A DNA stretch of 64,000 nt from Myotis daubentonii. Taxonomy: Eukaryota; Chordata; Mammalia; Chiroptera; Vespertilionidae. The DNA is taken from contig NC_081840.1 in assembly GCF_963259705.1 (NCBI RefSeq), positions 115,867,074 to 115,931,073 of the forward strand. Reading direction: 5' to 3'. The notes beneath the pieces were generated by a model. The model did no database searches. It saw only the letters and a list, made by a program, of their open reading frames with translations, and was not told the DNA's origin. Positions 11,167 to 22,760 of this stretch are shown piece by piece. Numbering within the stretch: position 1 is the first letter of the stretch; each line of letters starts with the position of its first letter. The translations under genes were made by a program, and so were the position numbers.

Positions 11167-11577
11167 TAGAGACCTGGTGCATGGGTGGGGGCCGGCTGCT
11201 TTGCCCTGAAGGGTGTCCCAGATCAGGGTGGGGGTCCCGCTGGGGTGCCTGGCCAGCCCAGGTGAGGGGGTTATGGCTGTTTGCAGGCTGGCCACAGCCC
11301 CCAGCCACCCAAGCTCCCAGTGGAGGCTGGCTGGAAGTGGGTATCTGGGATTTATTTAGCTTCTATAATTGAAACTTTGCGGATGCCACAGTTGGCCAGG
11401 GCAGGTGGGACGCTTGGTTTCCTCCATCGCCGGGGCAACCAAGCCTCCTGCTTGCTCCAGCTCTGTGGCTGCCGGCCACTGTCTTTGTTGGGTTAATTTG
11501 CATATACTCGCTTTGATTGGCTGCTGGGTGTGGCTTGGGCATAGCAAAGGTATGGTCAATTAGCATCTTTGTCTAGA
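11167..11577 (-). mobile_element. HeliBat-type Helitron, upstream unit with a defective terminator
   Basis: This unit is co-linear with 6098-6784 and joins the downstream unit at exactly the same broken junction (plus strand GGA then TAGAG), with no second hairpin arm after GTGCAT. Its minus-strand 5' end reads TCTAGACAAAGATGC, so it lacks about 11 bp of the usual 5' terminus. It is shorter than the copy at 6098 because the T-rich internal tract and its surroundings are absent. Confidence 0.8.
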
Positions 11578-11588
11578 TTATTTTTACA

Positions 11589-12438
11589 CTAGGGGCCCAG
11601 TGCACTAATTTGAAACTGTAGGCCGCAAGGCTGCAGTGGGCACAGGGGCAAGTCTTGGCCCATCCTCTGTGCCCTACCCAGCCCTTCCCACATGGCCCCC
11701 AGCCCCCTGTCTGCTGGTCGCCGCTCCCATGGTCTGATGGTGGCGTGGAGCAATTGGGGCTGGCACTAGCAGAGGGTGTGAGTGTTGGCTGCTGCCCCAA
11801 TCACCCCTCCAGAGCAGGGGGAGGTGGAGAAACCCTCAGGGGCAATTGGGACCAGCAGCAGCCATTCACACCCTCTGACAGCTCCAAGTGATCTGGACTG
11901 GCACCAGGTGCTGGAAGCAGGTGCAAGCAGCAGCTCTGGTGCCAGCTGCAGGTGTGAGTGGAGCCATCATCAGCAGTGGGTGCTAGTGGCGGCTGCTGGC
12001 CCTAATTGCCCCTCAGGAGCAGGGGGAGGTGGCAAAGCCCTGAGGGCAACTGGGGCGGACAGCTGCCACTTGCACTCGCTGATGGTGGCAAGCAATTGGG
12101 GCTGGCGCCAGGCACCAGCAGTGGGTGCAAGCAGGGTGGCACCGGCAGCAGGTGTGAGTGCCAGGTAGGACCATGGTGCACTGGACCAAAGAATTTTCAG
12201 TAACCCACCAGAGGCTTACCCTGACTGGTGCCCCACCTTGGTCTGGCACCACCCCCCCTCACCTGCTCCACCATCCCACGTTGGCCGACACTCGCCATGT
12301 TTGGAACTCTGCAGCCTGCTGCAAACACCTGCCATGTTCTACGCCTACCCCCTGGTGGTCAGCGCACATCATAACGACCAGTTGTTCAGTTGTTCCGCCA
12401 TTCCGTCTATTTGCATATTAGCCTTTTATTATATAGGA
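11589..12438 (-). mobile_element. Third HeliBat-type Helitron, 850 bp
   Basis: On the minus strand it begins TCCTATATAATAAAAGGC (12438) and ends in CTAG (11592-11589), with A before and T after on the plus strand. Its terminal hairpin is decayed (GTGCACTAATTTGAAAC). The GC-rich interior, about 11690-12180, contains diverged repeats of a 'ggcgccagg'/'ggtgcaagcag' type. No Rep/helicase frame is present. Confidence 0.8.
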
Positions 12439-12584
12439 TTGCTACAATGACTCAGTCATTTGCACTTTTTCAAATTAGCAAACAAGTTGTTTCTGCAGAG
12501 TGAATCCAGTGCTGCTATGTAATCTCAAATACAACTTGTATCTAGGACAAATCCCACACCCGATCTCTAAAGCTACATTTTTAA
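12439..12584. other. Unassigned short spacer
   Basis: Sequence between the Helitron cluster and a MIR. Nothing is recognised. Confidence 0.4.
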
Positions 12585-12860
12585 AAAGATTTTGGGTACT
12601 TTAGAGTTCAGACAGACTTGGGTTGAAATAGTGGATCCATTACTGCTAAACATGTTACTTTGGACTAATTATATAACCCCTGTGAACCTTGTTTCCTTGT
12701 CTTTAAAATGGGACAATATTTTCCACAAATATTTGTTGAGTGCTTCCTATGTACTAAACATTGATTTTGAGTTGTTATTTTAAGTATTAAAGGGTTAAAG
12801 GAGATCCTGCATGGCACAAATTTGGTGCTCAATCATGGGTAATTCATGGTTCCCATCATC
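12585..12860 (+). repeat. MIR SINE, sense, with an internal insertion
   Basis: The blocks 'cagacttgggttgaaatagtg', 'gttactttggactaatt' and 'cttgtctttaaaatggg' give the MIR core, and 'gggttaaaggagat' with 'ggcacaaatttggtgctcaa' gives its 3' part. About 60 bp near 12720-12780 are an extra segment resembling an L2-type 3' end. Confidence 0.75.
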
Positions 12861-13030
12861 ATGTCTTTAATTTGTTTGAAAACCTGGTTTTATTTAATCA
12901 GCACCATTTGCTAGAGAAGAATTGGTTTACATGTGGTCTTTTTGGTCCCTTTGCAAACTCTGAGCTCTAGACTGGAGGTGTTTGTTGGACCTTCCCAGTG
13001 TTTAAAAAACAAAAGCATTTGAATACTTTT
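12861..13030. other. Unassigned spacer
   Basis: No recognised repeat. It may be degraded LINE-1 3'UTR, because an antisense L1 begins directly afterwards. Confidence 0.35.
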
Positions 13031-14412
13031 ATTTTCTTATCTATTTTTGTTTTTTATCAAGATAACTGGTTAATAACATAAGTTTCAGGTGTACAACATT
13101 ATAATTTGATATCTGCATACAGTGTAGTGTGCTCCCAGTCAATGTCTAGTTTCCATTGTCACCATATATTTCACCCTCTCTATCCATTTTGTCACTCCCC
13201 ACAACCTCCTTCCTCTCTGATAACCACCAATCTGTTGTCTGTATATATAAGTTTGTTTTCTTTGTTCATTTGTTTCATTTTTGTTTTATATTTCACATGG
13301 GTGAAATTGTATGGTTTTTGTCTTTTTCCATCTGACTTATTTTACTTAGCATAATACCCTCAAGATCCACAGTGAAGGCACAAATGACAAGATTTCATCT
13401 TTTATATGACCAAGTAGTGTTTCATTGGATAGATATACTATAACTTTTTTATACATTCATCTATTGATGGATTTTTAGGTTGTTTCCATAGTGTGGCTAC
13501 TGTAAATAATGCTGTAATGGACATATGGGTGCATTATCTTTTTGAATTAATGTTTTCATATTCTTCTAATAAATACACAGAAGAGGAATTGCTGGGCCAT
13601 ATATTAGTTCTATTATTAATTTTTTGAGGAACCTCTGCACTGTTTTCCTTAGTAGATACACCAATTTACAATCCCAACAGTGCATGAGGGTTCCATTTTT
13701 CCATATCCTCACCAGCCCTTGTTATTTCTTGTCTTTCTGATAGTAGCCATTCTGACAGACATGATCTCACTGAGGTTCTGAATCGAATTTCCCTAATTAC
13801 TAAAGACTTTGAACATTTTTCCATTTGCCTCTTGGCCATTAGTGTGTCTTCTTTGGTAAAATGGCTATTGAGATCCTCTGCCCATTTTTTTTAACAATCA
13901 GTTTTTTTATATTGTTGAGTTATAGAAGTTGTTTATATATTTTTGCTATTAACCCCTTATTGGAAGTATTATTTGCAAATATCTTTCCCCAGTTGGTTGA
14001 CTGCCTTTTTGTTTCCTTTGCTGTAATCCCATTTGATGTAATCCCATTTGTTTACTTTTGTTTCCTTGTGTTTGGAGTCAAATTCATAAAACCTGACTAA
14101 GACCAGTATCCAGAAGCTTACTGCCTATGTTTCCTTTTAAATATTTTATTGCTTCAGGTTTTACACTCCAGTCTCTAATCCATTTTGAGTTAATTTTTGT
14201 GTCAGATGTAAAACAGTAATCTAGTTTCATTCTTTTGCATATGACTGTCCAATTTTCCTAACACCATTTACTGAAGAGCCTTTCCTTTCTCCATTGTATA
14301 TTCATGGATTCTTTGTAATAAATTAGTTGTCCATGAATGTGTGGGTTTATTTCTGGGCTCTCAATTCTCTCCCATTGATCTGTGTTAGCTTTCCTGCCAG
14401 TTCTGTTTGTAT

Positions 14413-14451
<39 letters not shown>

Positions 14452-14960
14452 TTGTTGTTAGTCCTCATTGGAGGATATTTTCCCCTTGATTTTTAGAGAG
14501 AATGGAAGGGAGAGGGGGGAGAGACAGAGTGAAAGAAACATCGATGTGAGAGAGACACATCAATTGGTTGCCTCTTACATGCACCCTGACCAGGCCCAGA
14601 AATCAAGCCTGCAACTGAGGTATGTGCCTTAACAGGAACTGAACCCAGGACTCTTTAGCCCATGGGTTGATGTTCTATCCACTGAGCCAAATTGGCTGGG
14701 CTCTTTTCCATTTTGATTACTGTAGCTTTGTAGTAAAGTTTTAATCAGTGACTATGATACCTCTGGCTTTGTTCTTTTTTTTTTTGGTTCAGGATTGCTT
14801 TTTTGTTTTCATACAAATTTGAAGATTTTAAAAAGTCTATTTCTGTGAAAAATGCCATTGGGTTTTTATAGGGATTGCACTGAATATGTAAATTGCTTTA
14901 GGTAATATAGACATTTTAAACAATGTTAGTTCTTCTAATGCATGAACATTTGAATGCCTT
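13031..14960 (-). mobile_element. LINE-1 (3' end to ORF2 C-terminus), antisense, split by Ves
   Basis: The antisense L1 landmarks appear in order: 'ataaccctcaagatccac'-like text, 'gaattgctgggccatat', 'ccagttggttgactgcc', 'aatccattttgagttaatttt' and 'tgattactgtagctttgtag'. A Ves SINE at about 14404-14703 interrupts it. The copy is diverged and has no usable frame. Confidence 0.88.
14404..14703 (-). mobile_element. Ves SINE, antisense, with a (TTTA)n tail
   Basis: The A-rich tail has become a (TTTA)n tract at 14411-14452. The body follows with 'gaggatattttccccttga', 'acatcgatgtgagagagac' and the tRNA-like head in reverse ('actgagccaaattggctggg'). It lies within the antisense LINE-1. Confidence 0.88.
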
Positions 14961-16900
14961 TAAGCATAACTTGTATCCCTTGAGATAGCTGCATGATCCC
15001 CATTCCTATTATATTATCCTAGGCACCTGGCTTTTCCTCTTGGCTGCTCATCATAAAACTGAAGCACCTTTAAGTTTCTGGATGTCCAGGCTGCATTTGA
15101 GACCAACTATATAAGAACTTTTTGGGGTGGAATTCAGGCATCACTACTATTTAAAGCTCTCCATGTAATTCCAATGTCCAACAAAGGCTGGGAGCCATTT
15201 CAGATGAAACCAGTATATGAACTGTGTAGACCCTGAAGGCAATGGATGTCATTCCTGAAAGGTGGTCCTATGATCTTGACTTCTAGAAAGGCCTCCTTGT
15301 TTCATGTAACCTTCAGGCTCTCCCTCTTACTCTGCTAATTGACCATACCTTCACTATGCTCAGTAATGGTGACAGTTTTCCATCCTCAGGTCCATGTTTT
15401 GCCTCTGAATATACTGTCTGAATTGGCAAAAGTTTGCTGGGGTAAATGTGGAGGATTATCCCTGACGTCTGTTTTCTGATATCTTGGGATTTTCCCCATA
15501 AACATCTCTCCTTTGATCCATCCCTGGGAAGCTGGGGCTGTAGGCATCACTCTGCTCTTCACTGGCTATTCTGCCTCAGTTCACGTGGCTGACTTCAGGC
15601 TCAAGTAGGTGCTGCCCAAATTAAGTCTTTTTGGTTAGCTGGTTAACCACTTTCCCCAGAAAGGCTATTTCTCTTGTGCTACTGTTGGGAGAAGTGCTGA
15701 CCCCAAATGTAGAAACATTAATATGAGGAAAATGACAACAGATGTGTCCTGAGCGAAAAATGTGGAGAAGGGGTGGGGGGCAGCCAAGAGAGTCTGATGA
15801 TTTTCAGAAGGTTTAAAAGAAAATCTAAATAAATCTCATCTGTGTCTGACCTAATTTTTCTATCTTCAGCAAAGTGTTTAAACAATCATAGTTTGGAACT
15901 CTCAGCTGTATAATTTTACCTGTTTTATGGGCTCAATAAAACCCTGTGTGTATGTTTGTAATAACCTATTTGATCTATGAAATTAAATACCCAAGTAGAT
16001 TGTCTAAGGGAACTGTAGGCTGAAAACACTTTCCTGTCTTTTATTGTTTCTCATGAACTGTTGTGATTAGACACTGGGAGAATGACTAATACAAACTGCA
16101 TCTGAAATCACAATTATCCGTTGAACTCTTGCCACGCATTTGGGTTATGTAAACAGCTTGGTGGGCTCACAGAGGGCAGATTTTAAGCTGCTTGTATGCG
16201 GTGATGTGAAATCCCTGAACAAACATCAATATTAATAATCCTTTAATGGTTTTATGATATTAAGTAATACAAATCAAGGCATGTTTCTGGGATCATTTCT
16301 CTCCCACTCTGTGATGAATGCATTCTGTATTATGAGACTGTTGTTCAAGGTCTTTGTTAAACATGGAGCAAAAAGGCCATGGTGGCTCTTTTGGATCTTA
16401 CTGTTACTGATGAAATTTACTTAACTCACCTTTTCAGTGTCTCCCGTTTGCATGAAGTCACAAATTAATTACTTCTGTGCTTACCATAGAATCATTGGCT
16501 TCACTTGGAATCGTCAGAGTATTTCAAATTTAGCAAATCCTTCCCTAACCTGTATTAATTTGTTCAACCCTTAACTTTCAATCAGTAACTCTAACCTAAA
16601 TCTCTCTCTTTTGTTGCAATCTGAGTTCATTAGTCTTATTCCAGATAACCATTTGCTTTCACCACCTCTAAAGGCTTTTTGTTGAAGATTTTGTTTCCCT
16701 TCTCAGCTGGCCTATTGCTAAATACACTTGATAAGTGCTCAGGAACATGGCACCTCTCCCCGCTTGCTCTCCTCCAAAGAGGAGCTGATCTTTATTCCCG
16801 TTGAACTACAAAGAATGTTCGCTAAAACATGACCTTGAGTATGTCACATATGTTCACAAAACTCCAGTAATTCCTCATTTGCTTTTTAGAATAGCATATT
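14961..16900. other. Mostly unique noncoding DNA with a MER5-like piece
   Basis: A MER5-like block sits at about 15115-15200 ('aaagctctccatgtaattcc'). The rest has no repeat I recognise and no coding frame. The stretch around 16060-16340 has balanced composition and no repeat signature, so it may be unique, possibly constrained sequence. Confidence 0.45.
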
Positions 16901-17130
16901 AATTTCCAAAGAGAGTCTGAATTTTGAAATCTCACTTCCTCTGTGAAATATCTTCCAGCCCATCTTCGATAAAGGCAATAACCTCTTTTCTAGAAATTTA
17001 GCATACTATTTCCCACACTGTTTATAATTTACTGTCCAGTGTTGTACTTTTCCTGTGCTGTCCTTATCTTATCCCAGGGGGTTCCTCCCACAGAACAAGT
17101 GCTGAATAAATATTTTTCATTGATGAGAAC
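16901..17130 (+). repeat. L2-type LINE 3' end
   Basis: The block from 'aatatcttccagcccatctt' to 'caagtgctgaataaatattt' has the order of an L2 3' end, including the gctcaataaatatttg-like terminal motif. Confidence 0.55.
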
Positions 17131-17229
17131 AGATGATTGATCATATTTTGTTGGATTCAAAGTCTCAGAAGTAAACCCGTAATTTTAAGCTTATCTCTTC
17201 CCCCAAAATAAAATAGGGAACTGTTGTTG

Positions 17230-17415
17230 AAGGTTTATTATATACTCCGTATTTAACATGAATTTTATCCTCTAATCTTCCAAAACCTATAAGATTACTG
17301 ATATTATTATTACAGATGGGGAAAAAGAGGCACAGAATGTTTAAATAATTCTTCCAAGATCACATTTTCAATAAATGGGTAGCTCAGATTTGAAACCGAG
17401 GGAGTCTTATTCTAA
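17230..17415 (-). repeat. MIR SINE, antisense
   Basis: It reads as reverse-complement MIR: 'tattattattacagatggg', 'aaaaagaggcacagaat', 'cttccaagatcaca' and 'agctcagatttgaaacc'. Confidence 0.75.
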
Positions 17416-18250
17416 AACCTATGCCTTAATGTTTGCACATTCTGCCTCACTTCTATTTTATCTGGAACTAGTTTGGAATGGAATTTGGAGGTGCAAGTAC
17501 CAAGAATATGTGCTCCATGTAATATTAGGGTCCTTAGAAGTATTTCAGGGATTGCCAAACATGATTTCAATGATCAAGTTTGCAAAAAGGCCTTGAAGCT
17601 GCTAATCTTTGCCTGTGGAGGAGGAGAGGTGCCACACGTCTCGAGGAGTTATTTCTATAGAAGCTCAATGTGAGGTGGTGAGGCTTAGGAATTCCACCTG
17701 ATTAGTCAAACCCAAAGTGTTAGGCTTATACCACGTTGCACTGAGTCTAAGATTCCATGGATTAAAGGTGCACGATCTTCATTATATCACTAAAAAAGAG
17801 AAAGATAACTGCTGAAATAACAATGGCACAATATTTTCTTATCATTAGGATTTTTAAATTTTATACTTCATGAAAGAGCTCTTTTAGTCTTATTATACAT
17901 ATAAAAATATTAATTGGTTAATGTATTCATAAATCCCTTTTATATCTGATCTGAATCTCTAAAGTCACTGTTTCCCAAACAGCATCATCCTCTGTGCCAT
18001 TGAGTGCACTGGTGAGCCAGTGTTTCTTGAAAGACTTCTCCACTATCACCTCTGAGAATTTCTTGCAAGCCACTGACAACAATTTTACCAAACAGAATGT
18101 CATCTTTTCTGCTTTCTGGCTGGCAGCAATTGTAAGACGCTCACATTTTCAGAGGTAAAAATGTACAAAGGAATTCATCAGAATTGGTGAAATGTAGCAA
18201 ATATAATTTAATTTGAAAAATGGGTATCACTGTCTGAAAAAATTTGAAAT
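17416..18250. other. Unique noncoding DNA
   Basis: No recognised repeat, RNA gene or exon. The open frames in this stretch are short, overlapping and without coding bias. Confidence 0.45.
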
Positions 18251-18254
18251 CCTC

Positions 18255-18525
18255 TAGTGTTGTCAAAAGAACCTTGGTCTTGGGGAATCAGAGGACTTGA
18301 TTCTCCTAACTGCTGTAGCAAGAAACATAATTTCTTTTGAGCCTCCATTTTCTAATCTTTAAACAAAGAATAAGCACACTAATCTCATGAGAGGGTTGCA
18401 AAGATTAAAAGAAAAATTAAATTCCACCAAAGCAGGATTGTTTCTAGCTTGTTTGCCACTCTCCATTGTCTGGAGTAGTAACAGAGACCTAGTAGCTTCT
18501 AATGACTATGCTGAATGAATAAACC
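18255..18525 (+). repeat. MIR SINE followed by an L2-like 3' end
   Basis: At 18255-18425 the order 'cttggtcttggggaatcagaggactt', 'gcctccattttctaatcttt' and 'gagggttgcaaagatt' is MIR in sense. The following 'agcaggattgtttctagc' to 'gctgaatgaataaac' resembles the L2-type terminal block. Confidence 0.6.
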
Positions 18526-18839
18526 AATGGACAGACATTTCATGCCTTTCAAACTACAAGCAGAAGTGTCTATGTTGCCACGTTGTCATGGTGAATGGCA
18601 ATATATTGTAACTGAAGAAGAAAATGAAACAGGGACTGATTCAGTATGTATATATCATTATTTAGTACCTATACCCATTTTGCCTCAGTGGTTTTGTGGT
18701 CTGAATTATGTCCTCTTCCCAAATGGAAACTTCTTCCAGTCTAAAGTTGCTTGGTTATTTTCTTGTATAATAAAGAAAAAAAAATCAACATAATTGTAGG
18801 CCAAAAAGCTATTCTCTCTCTCTTGAATTCTTAAAAATG
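18526..18839. other. Unassigned noncoding DNA
   Basis: No repeat or gene recognised. A short A-rich run at 18772-18783 could be the end of a degraded retroposon. Confidence 0.4.
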
Positions 18840-19290
18840 TTATTTATTATAGTTTTCTTGCATATGTTTATTGTTGAAATATTAAAAAATACAGAAAATG
18901 GGAAAAAATCATTATTTATACTTCTACTAGCTAGAGAGAATAATTACTAATACTCTTTTCTTACACAGTTGGCAATACAGCACACATATTCTTTTGTAAT
19001 CTAATTTTTTACTCGATATATTTGAGCATTTCTTCATATATTTAAATGTTCTTCACAAACATTATTTATAATGGATAATTTATTTGAGTAAGCCACACTT
19101 GCTGGAAATTTAGATTGTTTATAACTTTTCACTATTTTAAATATCACAGCAATGAATGTCCTTGAATATTTATATTTATGCACATTTCTGCTTTTTTTTC
19201 CCAGAATAAGTTCTTGAAAACAGATTACAGAGCCAAAGGATATAAAATTTTATTCTAATTTAGATAAGAAAGTTTGAATTTAGTTGAAAG
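18840..19290 (-). repeat. Ancient LINE-1 (L1ME-like), antisense
   Basis: Diverged text such as 'agattgtttataacttttcac', 'cacagcaatgaatgtcctt' and 'gagccaaaggatat' follows the common antisense order of old L1 3' regions. The subfamily is uncertain. Confidence 0.5.
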
Positions 19291-20339
19291 ATCTATAGAA
19301 AGTGATGAAATAAGGAGGGTTTTGAAGATATACCTGCCTGGAATTTCTTGGCAGGCTCTGCTAAATTCACCTCCCCACTTTCTCAAGAGGTTTTTTTGTT
19401 CATGTTGTTTCTGAGTGAAATTAGGGCTCATGAGTTGCTAGGACTGTCAGATGTTAGGAATGATAAGCCTCTTATTTCTATTTCTTTTTTCATAAAAAAT
19501 AACAACAAAAAACTGAGCGTGGTGTCCTCATAAATGACAGGTAACTATGAGGAACAGATCGCATCATTTCCTCATTTCATTCACATGATGAATGAGGTAG
19601 AAAATGATTGCAATGTCTGAGCACCAGGGGATCTGATTGTCACAGTATGAAGAACCTTTTAGTGATAACTGCATACATGCTCCCATATTACTGCCAATGG
19701 AGCCAATACAATCTGGTTCGAATGGTAGATGTACTGACTCCCATGTGGGACCATCAACATTTTTACAAATCATTTGCAGCATAATGTCACTGTGTTTTAC
19801 CAAGTTGATCCTCTTAGTGAAGTCTAAATAGAACTAGAGAAAGGTTCACTTTTCAGTGCAATGGGAAATAAACAAGGGGGGAAAAGTCAGAATTAATTTT
19901 CAAAATTATAATGCAAACCTGCTCCAGAAATGTGTATTATTTTTCTGAATGTGTTCCAGCTGAACCCTAGGAAAATAACAACCAAAGACCATAATGGCTC
20001 AATGGTGGATATTGTGTCCCATCTGTTGGTGGTAGAAAGAAGGGCTCCAGGCTATTATACCCAAAAGCTTCTCACTGTTAAAAAACCAAAATCACTCACA
20101 GCATTTTTTCTACCTCAGAATGCGCTTTGTATCTCATTTATTAGGACGAGAAAAAACCCCACAAGAAAATAGTTGGATGTTGTTATACATTCGCCTGAAG
20201 GGTAGTAAAAGTTTCCAAGTATTCCTTGGTTCTTTCTCATGAAAAGGATGGAATGGTTTCATAAGAAGCAACAAGAAAGGCTTTGTGAGCCAAACACTTT
20301 AAGACTCCTACAAAGTGCTAAATTCTTTGGCTGACTCTT
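19291..20339. other. Unique noncoding DNA
   Basis: No repeat family or exon recognised. Frames here are short and unsupported. Confidence 0.45.
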
Positions 20340-20766
20340 AAGAATTTAATACTTGTGATAAGATAATTTTTTATATCAACTTGACTTGCTACAGGGTGCC
20401 CAGATTAAACATTTGTTCTGGATGTGTTGGTGAGGGTGTTTCCAGGTATTTGTATTTGAATCAGTGGATTCAGTAATGTAGGTTGTCCTCCTCAATGTGG
20501 GTGGCCATCATTCAATTCATTGAGATCCTGAATAGAAAAAAAAGACAGAACAAGGAAGAGTATGTCCTTTTCCTCCTCTGTTCACTGTTGAGTTGGGACA
20601 TCTCATTTCATCTTCTGCCCAGACTGAGATTTTCATCTACTCTCCTGGATCACAGGCTTTTGGACTTGAATGAATTACTTCCCTGGCTTTTCTGGGTTTC
20701 GAGCTAGTAGTCAGCAGATAATGGAACTTCTCAGCCTCCATATGCATATGAGCCAATTCCTCATAA

Positions 20767-20823
<57 letters not shown>

Positions 20824-20872
20824 GTCTCTCTTTCTCTGTCTGTTCTATTTCTCTGAAGAACCCTGACTAATA
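20340..20872 (+). repeat. Ancient mammalian interspersed repeat with (TC)n
   Basis: The text 'tatcaacttgacttgctaca', 'gggtgcccagattaaac', 'gggtgtttccag', 'caatgtgggtggcc' and 'ctgaagaaccctgac' belongs to a common old mammalian repeat that usually carries a CT tract before its end. Here that tract is (TC)n at 20767-20835. The same family appears in the opposite orientation at 55830-56222. I believe it is an old L1M-type 3' region but cannot assign a name. Confidence 0.6.
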
Positions 20873-21984
20873 TAATAATTCACTCTAATTTTCATTAAGG
20901 GAAAAAAATAAAGCTAACTGTATTTATGGCTCAGTGTGTGGTCACTGGTTTCACTCTTGCAGGTCAAGATTCTGGCTTAACCCAACCAGCCAGTCATTAG
21001 CATGAGAACTGAGGTGCCTCTAGGAAAGCCTATTTTAGGGATCCAATTGGAAAATGTGTTATCGCAGAAGAAAGGCAATTGTGAGTACAGAATCATGCCC
21101 ATCCTGTGGATTTTCCTGTTCTGACAGTCTCATTGGGTTCATGTCTGAGTCCTGTCAGAGCACAAGTACTGTGAGTGAAACTAAAAGAGATATTTTAATC
21201 CTTAAAAAGAGGCTTTTTAAAACATCAAATTCTCAGCAAAACCCAGTTTGGAAAGTTTAGGTTGATGTGTAAACAGTGAGCTCTGGGGGAGATCTTGGTG
21301 GTGTCTAGAGGAGCCTTGCCGTGGAGGTCCTGTGCTTAGAAGGAGCAGACTAGTAGTGAGCACTTGGGACTCAGCCCCTGCTGACTCCTGGAGTCCTTGG
21401 TGGGAAGGGGTAAGCAGTTGAGGGTATTGAGAAGAATTGGAATCATAAGCCAATAAAATTCAAGCTATTTCTGTTAATGTGACCTCATTCACACACTGGG
21501 AAACTAGAGTTCTCAAATCAGCATTCAGTTCACAAGGTTCTCATGAGAATCATTCAGTTAAAGAGTATAAATGTTGCAGAGGACTACTGCTATACAGACC
21601 TAATATTAACCATACCGAGACCTAGCTGTGAAAGAAAATTAGAGGAATAGTCAAACAGAATTGTGCTGAAGGGCAGAAAATATTTGAATTTGCTGCCTCT
21701 TTCTCTTAAATGTGTACACATTGGGAATTTGACATTTTTGCCCTGAGCTGAATGACAGTTTGCCTATGTAATAGGGTTGTTAGAGTGAGGGGGTGGTTCT
21801 TCTTTCTTTCTCCAGCACTTTGGAACACCTCTTCTCTAAGGCACATTTTTAACTGACTGACAGGGGATAAAAGCCTTCTTTCCTCAAGTTGGAAAACTCT
21901 ATGGCACAAGTCATGCTTCTAAGATTGCTGTGGGATCAGGCTAAAGCTGACACATAGACCCAGGCCCTGTTGTACTTTCCATAT
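20873..21984. other. Unique noncoding DNA
   Basis: No repeat, RNA gene or exon that I can support. Confidence 0.45.
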
Positions 21985-22056
21985 TAACTCAGTAATCTTC
22001 ACAATGACCCCGTGAGTCAGGTAGTGTTTTAACTACATTTTAAACATGAGGAACTG

Positions 22057-22760
22057 GGAGAGAACCAAGATGGCGGCATAGGTTAACGCCGGAGTTTGCT
22101 GCTTTGAACAACTACTTCAAAAGTGAAACTAAAACACGGAACGGACATCACCCAGAACCACAGGAACGCTGGCTGAGTGGAAGTCCTACAACTAGGAGGA
22201 AAGAGAAACGCATACGGACACTCAGAGGAGGCGCAGTGCTGAAGTCAAATTCTGAGGTGCGGAGTGCGCGGAGCGGGCTGGCGGCGGAGGGCGCGGTTGG
22301 CGTTTTTAATCGGGAGGGAGTCGCAGACTCTGAGCTCCAGATCTGGGCGAGTCTTTAGGGACCCAGACTCAAACGGGAGAAGCGGGACTGTCTGGCTTCG
22401 GTCAGAGCGAGTGCAGCTTTCTCTCCGAGCTTTGCAGCGGGTGCTGGGGCTCAGAGAGGCAGAGCCCCTGGGGACAGGACTGAGAGCCGCCATAACTGCT
22501 CTCTCTGGCCCACCCTGTTGATCCTGTGCGACCCGCCCCACCCAAGCCCTGCACAGAGGCATTTGCCGGATAGCCTCAGGCAAAGGCTAGATTAGCACCT
22601 CCCTAGAGGACAGAAGTTCTCTCACTGCTGACACAGCTGATTCTCATAGCCACTTGGCCTGGAGGTCAAACCCTCCCTGGAATTAGCTACAACAATCAAG
22701 ATTTATCTATAAGACTGTGAACAAAGACCACTAGGGGGTGCACCAAGGAAGCATAACAAA
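22057..22760 (+). promoter_or_regulatory. HAL1 copy 1 5'UTR / internal promoter
   Basis: A GC-rich, CpG-containing leader begins 'ggagagaaccaagatggcgg', with a YY1-like core at 22067-22077, as at the start of other L1 5'UTRs, where YY1 directs the start site. That it acts as a promoter is inferred from position and similarity. Relative to copy 3 it lacks two internal segments (before 'gaagttctc' and just ahead of the ORF1 start). Confidence 0.6.
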
